This document shows positions 48,087 to 58,554 of a DNA stretch of 64,000 bases, in pieces (position 1 is the first letter of the stretch; each line of letters begins with the position of its first letter). The notes under the pieces are model-generated. The model was not told the DNA's origin. It saw nothing but the letters and a program-made list of their open reading frames with translations, and did no database searches. The DNA comes from Cichorium intybus (lineage: Eukaryota; Streptophyta; Magnoliopsida; Asterales; Asteraceae): contig CM042012.1 of NCBI GenBank assembly GCA_023525715.1, forward strand, positions 62,059,705 through 62,123,704. The letters are read 5' to 3'. A program made the translations under genes and the position numbers.

Positions 48087-49006
48087 AAGGAACAAGGCAA
48101 ACCCAAAGTTTTCAAACAAACCCAAAAGAAACCTTTAAAACCAGCTTCTATGCCACAAAAACAATCTTTTAATCCAAAACAAAAACCTTTTCAAAAACCA
48201 ATTCAAAGTTGCTTTCAAGAGATAAATTTCAAACTCTCAAGGAATTTTCAGAAATCATCATTTCACCAAATTCCATTCCATCATCATAATGTTTTCCAAA
48301 TCATCCAAATCACAGATACAAAAAAAGGTTATCAAACGAATCTTCACATATAGGATATCTTTCACAAAATCAAAGACCATTTCAACTGACAGGTTTTCAA
48401 AAACAAATCTTAAATTGGGAAAATCTGATAAGTCAAATCAAGCCTCAACCACTTCGTCCAATTAACAGAAACCATAATGATTTCAAATCACCGAAAACCA
48501 TTAACAAATCAGGTCCCACCATGGTTTGGATACCTAAACTTTCTGTCTAATTGCAGGTACTTTGTGCTGGAGAGCCCAAGGATGATACATGGTATATCGA
48601 TAGTGGCCGTTCCAAGCATATGACAACAAACCATAGCCTTCTACAAGACTTCAAACCCACACTACCTCCGATGCAGAAACTTCACAATAAAACCAAAATG
48701 ATGTGGATCCAGTCGAGGGGGAACCACCAAAACCAGAACCATCCTAAAACACCCCAATCCACATGTCCAAATGATCCCAATGCATCATTTATGGGAGAAC
48801 CACCAAAACCAAATTCCTCTTTAAACAATCCCAATCTACCTATCCAAAATGATCCCAGTGCATCATTTATGGGGGAACTCTCGTTACCCCATTCTCACCC
48901 CCAAACCGAAATTTACCAAAAACATTCAAATAACCAAATTTTTCAAAAACATCCACAAAATCAAAAATCACAAAAAAAAAAATTGAATAAAGTTTTATCC
49001 TTTTAA
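48087..49006 (+). pseudogene. Basic gag tail and protease relic, unit 1
   Basis: After the TAA the same frame encodes a basic Gln/Lys/Pro segment. It shifts at a one-base indel near 48297 relative to unit 2, then meets a second in-frame TAA at about 48548. The following frame contains DDTWYIDSGRSKHMTTNH, the Copia protease active-site block with the usual cysteine after DSG replaced by Arg. A NDPNASFMGE-type motif is repeated twice beyond it (about 48769 and 48850). No integrase or RT follows. Confidence 0.7.
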
Positions 49007-50341
49007 AAGTTTTTATAAAACCATGTGATTAATATCTTCTTGACTAAATTTTCAGATACTTATGCTCGATGAATGTTCTCAGTTATATTGATTCTTAATT
49101 AAAGAGAAGGTTCAAATTTCAAACATTTGTGTTATGTACATTCTCCTATTCCCTTTGAATTTATTTCAGTTATAACGATTTATCTATTAAGGGACATAAG
49201 ATCAGGAGATTCAGATGAAAACCAAACCCATGTGAGAAATTGTGCCTCGTCTTTAACTGCTAAGTGGAATTCATTTCTGTGAGCAAAGGTGTTTTCATTA
49301 TGACTTATAGGATTTATACTCTTATACCGTGATGCTAGTCTCATTTTTGCTTAGATATCAAAATGACCAGGGACGATACTTTCATTTTCTTATATATTAG
49401 ACAAACTGTCTATTATATTACCTATCCCTATCCTAAATCAAACCACTTCAAAGAAAACCTTCATCATCTGGCATAACGAATCTGACAAATGAAGAAACGA
49501 CAAAGTCATATCCAACAAATGCTGTCAACAAATCACAATTCGTAACCACATCAGATATCTTTTACACAAGGTGTATTCGCACAAATCAAGAAAAGATAAA
49601 ACAAAGGTGAACACCTCACCAAAGAAAAGAAAGATTAACAACAAAATCCATCAAGACAGACATCTCTCAAACGACGAATTTCTCAAAAGCTTTATCAAAT
49701 ATAGCTGTCAAAACCAAAGATTGACCAGGATACTGTAGCCTTCATAAATTGAATACTCTTAGTTGCAAACTGCACTATGAAAATTTCAAAACCCCTCTAC
49801 ATGTATTTACCGAAGGAGAGAGAATGAACATCAATGGCATGAATGAAGAAACCCTCTGAGTAATGCCGAAACCAGTCTTATGTGATTGATTATCTAATAT
49901 GAAGACCAAGTGACTAAAGTATATAGGTATAAATCCACGTTAAGCATAAGTCAACACCTTCAAACTGAGAGATATCACTCATCTTTAGTGATTATATACC
50001 AGTTCTGCACCCAGAACAAACAAACACCTCAGTCAAGTGTGAGCTATACCTATGAGCGTTCATCTGAATCGACCTATTAAGATCACTTGTCGTCTTTATA
50101 AATGCTATAAAATCTTAAGGAATATTATGAAAATACATATACAAAAACCTTTTGATAATCGAACTAGAGACTTTGATTCAGAAACAAATATTCTTGACAA
50201 ACATTTTTCAAAACATAAGTAAAATCTAGTCACACTCTTTCAAAACAAGTGATATGGTTTTATAAATGTCTTATCCAAATTTCAAGAATTTCAATCAAAC
50301 ATTTTTCTCCTCATTTCATTAATGATCACATAGGGGGAAAT
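49007..50341 (+). other. Non-coding 3' internal region and polypurine tract, unit 1
   Basis: About 1.3 kb without a sizeable ORF. It ends TAGGGGGAAAT at 50331-50341, the polypurine tract before LTR2. Confidence 0.7.
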
Positions 50342-51652
50342 TGTTGAATAATGTTTTTTTTATGTTTTTATGTGACCATCACTGAAATAAGTCGAAATGT
50401 TTTTATTAACAGTTTATTTCAGATTGCGTAAATTCGAGATCAACCAAACCGGAGAAAATGACGCTATGTACCAAAGAGCAAAAAATGTCACCCAGCAACA
50501 GCAATCGCGACCCAACAGCTCATGTGTCGCGAAATGAAGAAAATCAAAACAAAAGAAGAAAAAGGCTGGAACAGTGCAGATCGCGACCCGATCCAACCCA
50601 GATCGCGACCCGATCGTGATGACACACACGTGACACTATGCTGACCAAAGATCGCGAGCCGATGGCAACCCTACGAGATCGCGACCCGATCTTCCTCCCA
50701 TCGCGACCCGACCCGGATCGCGACCCGATCTTCTCACAGATCGCGACCCTACCCACCTACCACACTCCACCGAAAGCGGGAACCACTCGAGATCGCGACC
50801 CGATCCCATAGAGGATCGCGACCCGATCTTCGCTGGAACAGACTATAAATTGAAGCTCTCTCTTGCTGATTTTGAGAGCACAACAAACAACACACACATA
50901 TTATCCAAGCTCCATACACTCTAATCCACGACCAAACAGCTCAAAATTCTGATATTTCTGCATTTGGCAACGAGGATCAAACCGTAAAACCGCAAGAAAC
51001 AAAACCTCCACCCGACACCAAACTTCAAACCTCCAAACAACCCTTACCCGACACCAAACTCCAAACCTCTAAACAACCTCTACCCGACACCAAAAATCAC
51101 CAAAACCTCATCTTACCGTGAAGAACAAGAAATCGACATATCAAGAAAAACGCTATCTTCCGCAGCTATCGATAAGTTCTTTTAAAATTATATGTGTCGT
51201 TATTGATTTATTTAAACTGTTATAAATCAACTGTACCAAATTTCCTATACATCCGAATTGAACCGTGACAACGAAAACACATGTGGACTGTATTTAACCG
51301 AGACATCTAACTTCTAACTTCTAACATTTTTATTTTATTGTAAAAACACGTTATCGTTGATAATGGCGTTTATTACATCTAACATCTAACTTCTAACTTC
51401 TAACCTTTTTATTTTATTGTAAAAACACGTTATCGTTGATAATGGCGTTTATTACATATAACCTCTAACTTCTAACATTTACTTTATTTACCGCTTTCTG
51501 TCTATTTAAATACTGTCTAGTTTAGATTTACCTCTTTATTTTATTCCGTAACTCTTATTTATTCCGCATATTATAGATAAAATACATATCTGTCACACGG
51601 TAAATGGCTTAAAAAACCTTACTCGTGGAGATCAGTTATCGTATTTTCAACA
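50342..51652 (+). repeat. LTR2 (shared central LTR)
   Basis: 1,311 bp, same layout as LTR1, beginning with the intact TGTTGAATAATG. It serves as the 3' LTR of unit 1 and the 5' LTR of unit 2. One visible change is GTAAATGGC for GTAAACGGC near 51602. Confidence 0.95.
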
Positions 51653-51654
51653 AT

Positions 51655-51666
51655 TGGTATCAGAGC
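51655..51666 (+). other. Primer binding site, initiator tRNA-Met (unit 2)
   Basis: TGGTATCAGAGC lies two bases after LTR2. Confidence 0.92.
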
Positions 51667-51822
51667 TCGCGTGATTTAGTCTGAAATTTTTGTTGAAAAC
51701 TTTTGTGTAGCGTTTTTATAAACCACCAATAAGTTCTTCTTAAAAATTTCATTTTAATATCACTTGTTCAAAATCCTTTCAAAACAAAAAAAAATTAATT
51801 AAAAAAAAAAAACAACCCAAAA

Positions 51823-52695
51823 ATGTCTTCCACAACCTACTCAAGAGCTCCATATGTCATCGATCAGGTATGGTCTATGATCTTAGAAATCGGTCTTTCA
51901 AAAACACCATTTGAGTCCCACATGACTAAGATTGAGAACAGTTTGAAAGCTGATCTCAAACTATATCATGACACAATAGTCAAATCTGATATCTGCAAAT
52001 CTAAATTACAAACCTTGCAACTCAGATTTGGAGAATCAACAAGGACTAGAGACAAACTTGAAAGAGACGTCGAACGAAAATCAGAAGAATATAATCACGT
52101 CTTAGATCAATTAAATGAAGCTCTAAAACAAAAAAAGGACTTAGAAATAAAAAATCAATCTGTTTTTCCATCTGAAATAAAAGATACCTTAGAAATAGAA
52201 GTCCTTCAGTTAAAACTAAAAATTCAAGATTTAACTGACACAAACACTAGTTTGATTTTAAAACTAGATGATTCTTCAAAACAAATCAAATTTCTTGAAT
52301 CCGAAAATCAAAGATTCCAAGGAAAATTGGATTCTATCAATATTGCCAGAAAATTGAGTGATGATGTTTTCACTAAAGCAAACAACTTAGGAACTGGCAA
52401 AATTGATACGAATTATAAACCTGGAATTGGAAGAGAATCTTTCAAAATCGAACAAGCCAAACAAGAAACCAGGACTAACAGTGAAAACTCTGAATCAACT
52501 CTAACAGATCTATCCACATCTGTTAATGAGGAAAATTCAGACGACGAAACAGTTATCAACTGTAACCCAGATGATACTGATTTCACTGTTTCCAAAAGAT
52601 CTTTCACTAATAGGTCTTCAACCCACCAAATCCAAATTACCAACCAAAACTCCTTTTACGAGAAAGGCAGTACCTCTAAACCAATTGCTCTTTAA
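51823..52695 (+). CDS. Coiled-coil gag-like protein, unit 2 (290 aa)
   Basis: Same ORF as in unit 1, with one visible residue difference (CKSKLQ for CKSELQ near residue 64). The predicted coiled coil, acidic C-terminus and terminating TAA are identical, so the stop predates the duplication. An A-run just before the start is two bases longer than in unit 1. Confidence 0.65.
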   Translation: MSSTTYSRAPYVIDQVWSMILEIGLSKTPFESHMTKIENSLKADLKLYHDTIVKSDICKSKLQTLQLRFGESTRTRDKLERDVERKSEEYNHVLDQLNEALKQKKDLEIKNQSVFPSEIKDTLEIEVLQLKLKIQDLTDTNTSLILKLDDSSKQIKFLESENQRFQGKLDSINIARKLSDDVFTKANNLGTGKIDTNYKPGIGRESFKIEQAKQETRTNSENSESTLTDLSTSVNEENSDDETVINCNPDDTDFTVSKRSFTNRSSTHQIQITNQNSFYEKGSTSKPIAL

Positions 52696-53601
52696 AAGGA
52701 ACAAGGCAAACCCAAAGTTTTCAAACAAACCCAAAAGAAACCTTTAAAACCAGCTTCTATGCCACAAAAACAATCTTTTAATCCAAAACAAAAACCTTTT
52801 CAAAAACCAATTCAAAGTTGCTTTCAAGAGATAAATTTCAAACTCTCAAGGAATTTTCAGAAATCATCATTTCACCAAATTCCATTCCATCATCATAATG
52901 TTTTTCAAAATCATCCAAATCACAGATACAAAAAAAGGTTATCAAACGAATCTTCACATATAGGATATCTTTCACAAAATCAAAGACCATTTCAACTGAC
53001 AGGTTTTCAAAAACAAATCTTAAATTGGGAAAATCTGATAAGTCAAATCAAGCCTCAACCACTTCGTCCAATTAACAGAAACCATAATGATTTCAAATCA
53101 CCGAAAACCATTAACAAATCAGGTCCCACCATGGGTTGGATACCTAAACTTTCTGTCTAATTGCAGGTACTTTGTGCTGGAGAGCCCAAGGATGATACAT
53201 GGTATATCGATAGTGGCCGTTCCAAGCATATGACAACAAACCATAGCCTTCTACAAGACTTCAAACCCACACTACCTCCGATGCAGAAACTTCACAATCA
53301 AACCAAAATGATGTGGATCCAGTCGAGGGGGAACCACCAAAACCAGAACCATCCTAAAACACCCCAATCCACATGTCCAAATGATCCCAATGCATCATTT
53401 ATGGGAGAACCACCAAAACCAAATTCCTCTTTAAACAATCCCAATCTACCTATCCAAAATGATCCCAGTGCATCATTTATGGGGGAACTCTCGTTACCCC
53501 ATTCTCACCCCCAAACCGAAATTTACCAAAAACATTCAAATAACCAAATTTTTCAAAAACATCCACAAAATCAAAAATCACAAAAAAAAAAAATTGAATA
53601 A
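52696..53601 (+). pseudogene. Basic gag tail and protease relic, unit 2
   Basis: The frame after the TAA stays open to a second TAA at 53158-53160, lacking the indel of unit 1. It then continues with the DDTWYIDSGRSKHMTTNH protease block and the repeated NDP.ASFMGE motif, ending in Lys codons of an A-run. The two in-frame stops shared with unit 1 would separate three protein segments. Confidence 0.7.
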
Positions 53602-54952
53602 AGTTTTATCCTTTTAAAAGTTTTTATAAAACCATGTGATTAATATCTTCTTGACTAAATTTTCAGATACTTATGCTCGATGAATGTTCTCAGTTATATT
53701 GATTCTTAATTAAAGAGAAGGTTCAATTTTCAAACATTTGTGTTATGTACATTCTCCTATTCCCTTTGAATTTATTTCAATTATAACGATTTATCTATTA
53801 AGGGACATAAGATCAGGAGATTCAGATGAAAACCAAACCCATGTGAGAAATTGTGCCTCGTCTTTAACTGCTAAGTGGAATTCATTTCTGTGAGCAAAGG
53901 TGTTTTCATTATGACTTATAGGATTTATACTCTTATACCGTGATGCTAGTCTCATTTTTGCTTAGATATCAAAATGACCAGGGACGATACTTTCATTTTC
54001 TTATATATTAGACAAACTGTCTATTATATTACCTATCCCTATCCTAAATCAAACCACTTCAAAGAAAACCTTCATCATCTGACATAACGAATCTGACAAA
54101 TGAAGAAACGACAAAGTCATATCCAACAAATGCTGTCAACAAATCACAATTCGTAACCACATCAGATATCTTTTACACAAGGTGTATTCGCACAAATCAA
54201 GAAAAGATAAAACAAAGGTGAACACCTCACCAAAGAAAAGAAAGATTAACAACAAAATCCATCAAGACAGACATCTCTCAAACGACGAATTTCTCAAAAG
54301 CTTTATCAAATATAGCTGTCAAAACCAAAGATTGACCAGGATACTGTAGCCTTCATAAATTGAATACTCTTAGTTGCAAACTGCACTATGAAAATTTCAA
54401 AACCCCTCTACATGTATTTACCGAAGGAGAGAGAATGAACATCAATGGCATGAATGAAGAAACCCTCTGAGTAATGCCGAAACCAGTCTTATGTGATTGA
54501 TTATCTAATATGAAGACCAAGTGACTAAAGTATATAGGTATAAATCCACGTTAAGCATAAGTCAACACCTTCAAACTGAGAGATATCACTCATCTTTAGT
54601 GATTATACACCAGTTCTGCACCCAGAACAAACAAACACCTCAGTCAAGTGTGAGCTATACCTATGAGCGTTCATCTGAATCGACCTATTAAGATCACTTG
54701 TCGTCTTTATAAATGCTATAAAATCTTAAGGAATATTATGAAAATACATATACAAAAACCTTTTGATAATCGAACTAGAGACTTTGATTCAGAAACAAAT
54801 ATTCTTGACAAACATTTTTCAAAACATAAGTAAAATCTAGTCACACTCTTTCAAAACAAGTGATATGGTTTTATAAATGTCTTATCCAAATTTCAAGAAT
54901 TTCAATCAAACATTTTTCTCCTCATTTCATTAATGATCACATAGGGGGAAAT
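53602..54952 (+). other. Non-coding 3' internal region and polypurine tract, unit 2
   Basis: Near-identical to 49007-50341. It ends ATAGGGGGAAAT before LTR3. Confidence 0.7.
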
Positions 54953-56263
54953 TGTTGAATAATGTTTTTTTTATGTTTTTATGTGACCATCACTGAAATA
55001 AGTCGAAATGTTTTTATTAACAGTTTATTTCAGATTGCGTAAATTCGAGATCAACCAAACCGGAGAAAATGACGCTATGTACCAAAGAGCAAAAAATGTC
55101 ACCCAGCAACAGCAATCGCGACCCAACAGCTCATGTGTCGCGAAATGAAGAAAATCAAAACAAAAGAAGAAAAAGGCTGGAACAGTGCAGATCGCGACCC
55201 GATCCAACCCAGATCGCGACCCGATCGTGATGACACACACGTGACACTATGCTGACCAAAGATCGCGAGCCGATGGCAACCCTACGAGATCGCGACCCGA
55301 TCTTCCTCCCATCGCGACCCGACCCGGATCGCGACCCGATCTTCTCACAGATCGCGACCCTACCCACCTACCACACTCCACCGAAAGCGGGAACCACTCG
55401 AGATCGCGACCCGATCCCATAGAGGATCGCGACCCGATCTTCGCTGGAACAGACTATAAATTGAAGCTCTCTCTTGCTGATTTTGAGAGCACAACAAACA
55501 ACACACACATATTATCCAAGCTCCATACACTCTAATCCACGACCAAACAGCTCAAAATTCTGATATTTCTGCATTTGGCAACGAGGATCAAACCGTAAAA
55601 CCGCAAGAAACAAAACCTCCACCCGACACCAAACTTCAAACCTCCAAACAACCCTTACCCGACACCAAACTCCAAACCTCTAAACAACCTCTACCCGACA
55701 CCAAAAATCACCAAAACCTCATCTTACCGTGAAGAACAAGAAATCGACATATCAAGAAAAACGCTATCTTCCGCAGCTATCGATAAGTTCTTTTGAAATT
55801 ATATGTGTCATTATTGATTTATTTAAACTGTTATAAATCAACTGTACCAAATTTCCTATACATCCGAATTGAACCGTGACAACGAAAACACATGTGGACT
55901 GTATTTAACCGAGACATCTAACTTCTAACTTCTAACATTTTTATTTTATTGTAAAAACACGTTATCGTTGATAATGGCGTTTATTACATCTAACATCTAA
56001 CTTCTAACTTCTAACCTTTTTATTTTATTGTAAAAACACGTTATCGTTGATAATGGCGTTTATTACATATAACCTCTAACTTCTAACATTTACTTTATTT
56101 ACCGCTTTCTGTCTATTTAAATACTGTCTAGTTTAGATTTACCTCTTTATTTTATTCCGTAACTCTTATTTATTCCGCATATTATAGATAAAATACATAT
56201 CTGTCACACGGTAAACGGCTTAAAAAACCTTACTCGTGGAGATCAGTTATCGTATTTTCAACA
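54953..56263 (+). repeat. LTR3 of the triple-LTR array
   Basis: 1,311 bp, with a few private changes (TTTTGAAATT and GTGTCATT near 55795-55810). It ends TTTTCAACA and is followed by the ATAAC duplication. Confidence 0.95.
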
Positions 56264-56268
56264 ATAAC

Positions 56269-57403
56269 ACCCAAATCAATCAAGAAATTGAATCTAGAGC
56301 ATCCATGGATTGAATGTAGACTCCAACAACTTAGAAACATCAAACAAGAATTGGGAGTCCTAGGAAATACCTCCTCCCATCATAAATTTCTGTAGGTCCT
56401 TTGATCTCACAATAACACAATGATATCAATCAAATAATAAGAACAAGGAGATTATTTCAACTTCAATGCACTCTTGTATTGATCAAGACTAGTACATAAG
56501 TTGTGTGATTGCCAAGAACACTCAAAGTTTCTCTCTCTAGGTTAGCACAATTCTCTAGGCAATCAACCTCATAAATTAGGTCATGCTTAAATACCCTAGA
56601 CCTAAAAACCCTAGTAACCCAAGCCCATGGACCTAGAAACAAGCCCATAAGGCCATTTCGATCATGGACCAAAACCGAACAACCAAGTGTTGTTCGGTTC
56701 ACACCGATTTACACAATAAAACCCAAATTAATTATATTTTCTATTTTAGTCCTAATTAAATGCAAAGATTAAACCACTAAAATAATTCCTAACAATCTAC
56801 CCCTTGGTTTAATGCTTTAATTTAATCTTTAGGCTTCTCTTGGTCATGGCTTCGATTGTGCACTGCAGACGAAATCTAACAATCAATCTCCCCCTTAACC
56901 AAGGAACAGGAGAAGATGTTAAAAACATTCAGCATGATGCAGATACAACTTTGTCTTCGATATCGGACTGTCTTTAGATTTGACTTTAAACGCGCATTGG
57001 GTACGGGATTCAACATAGGTCTTGAATCAGCACATCCAGATTCTGATTTGACTTTGACTTGAGCATGGAGTGCAATTCAACATCTTTACTCTAGATCACA
57101 TGAAGTAGCGAATGTAGCAGCAAACTGACTGAGGAGGAAGTCAAGCAGCTTGTTACATGGAATTAAGCTTCTCCTTCTTCGGGAACAAAAATTGGTGTTG
57201 AAATTTTCAAAGTTCACTTATTGAGCTTGCGCTTCTCGATACAATCTTTGACTGCAAATCCTGTGGGTCACAGAGTCATAAACTCTCACCATAGTTGTTC
57301 AAGGATTCATCCTTGGCTCAGAATGAGACTTCTCGCAGTATCTGTGTGAACCCGGGGGAACGCACTGTGATTGTTTGAGTATCGGTGAACTACTCGTGGC
57401 CGT
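56269..57403. other. LTR-like and Copia-like flanking sequence, no gene
   Basis: The first ~130 bp continue the LTR-like sequence interrupted at 45729. 56460-57403 includes CCTAACAATCTACCCCTTGG and CAATCTCCCCCTTAACC, phrases seen in minus-strand plant Copia LTR/3' regions, but neither ends nor ORFs could be defined. Confidence 0.35.
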
Positions 57404-58554
57404 TGACATTGCAGCGATTGTCATGCGGTCAAAAATAGTAAAATAACCTCACTCTCACTTAGCACAGTAGAAGTCAGGGTCGATTCGCAGGAGTTTGGTG
57501 GTTAGGACAAGACGATAGTATACCAACTGTAGTGTCACTTTACAGTCAGCGGTATTGCTTCTACTTTCCCAAAAACCAACACAAAACGACTACCGAAACA
57601 ATACTAAAGAAACCAAAACAATCATTCACTAAACTAAACTACTCCAAACTATAAACTAAGATTACTTACTGATTCCAAAAGTAAATTCCAGAAAAATCAG
57701 TAGCAATGACAATCCCAAAACATCCAAACAAGCATTCAACACTAACAATACCGAAAAAGGGCAATATAACTTGAACTGAATGATTAACTTTTATAAATAA
57801 AAAACCAAACATCAAACCAATATCCAAACACTCAAATATCAAATCTAAACTACGGATTATTCTACTGAAATCAGAAATTATGAATCCAAACAAACATCGA
57901 GTAATTGATGGAAATCCCAATTGTGGAATACCTCGATACCGAGTTGATAAAACAACAGAAAAACTAAATTACTAACCAAAATATTGATTCCTACTGAAAA
58001 ACTGACGAAATAGTGCCTTCGGATCCCTCCCTCGCGTCCCTTGATGAGTGAAAAGTTGGACGGGACTCCGATATTTATAGTTGTGCGAAATTCGGGTTGC
58101 CGCGTCGCGGCCAAGCTAAATCCACGCCGCGCGTATCGAATTATCCCCGAAATTGCGGAATTTAAAAGTCAAAAACGGAGATTTTATGATTTTTTGACAT
58201 TAGCGTCGCTGATATGGAAATTAGCGTCGCTGATATGGAAATTAGCGTCGCTAATATGTGCTTCCAGAAGATTCTTCGCGCGCGTTTGAATTTTGAATAT
58301 GAATATTTCCCTCCTGCGAACATTAGCAACGCTAACCTTAAAAGTTAGCGACGCTAATATCTGCTGACTTCTTTTTCTTGTCCGTTTTGCTCCGTAACTT
58401 CTCCAGAATTGCATTAAAACCCCTGCATTTACACTAAAAACATTTCCAAGCACCTTGGCTCAAAAGTAAGTGATATTAGCCGATTAATAATGATAAATTA
58501 ACTAAAACACGGCTAAACAATGCCTAAAATAATTGATATTACTAGGCGTTGTCA
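57404..58554 (-). repeat. 3' LTR (left) of the LARD-like element
   Basis: 1,151 bp. It contains a CCGCG-T-CGCGG dyad (58100-58110), three 21 bp units each ending in TTAGCGTCGCT (58200-58252), and a TTAGCAACGCTAA / TTAGCGACGCTAA pair (58323-58357). Confidence 0.88.

Larger units (their letters stand above)
45735..56263 (+). mobile_element. Non-autonomous Copia-type element in LTR-internal-LTR-internal-LTR form
   Basis: Three LTRs of exactly 1,311 bp (45735-47045, 50342-51652, 54953-56263) alternate with two near-identical internal regions (47046-50341, 51653-54952). The terminal dyad TGTTGAA/TTCAACA is intact except that LTR1 begins TATTGAA. One 5 bp duplication ATAAC (45730-45734, 56264-56268) surrounds the whole array and none occurs inside. 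Each internal region has an initiator-Met primer site, a coiled-coil gag-like ORF, a protease relic and an AGGGGGAAAT polypurine tract, but no integrase or reverse transcriptase. It resembles SIRE/Maximus-type Copia derivatives (inference). Confidence 0.93.
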
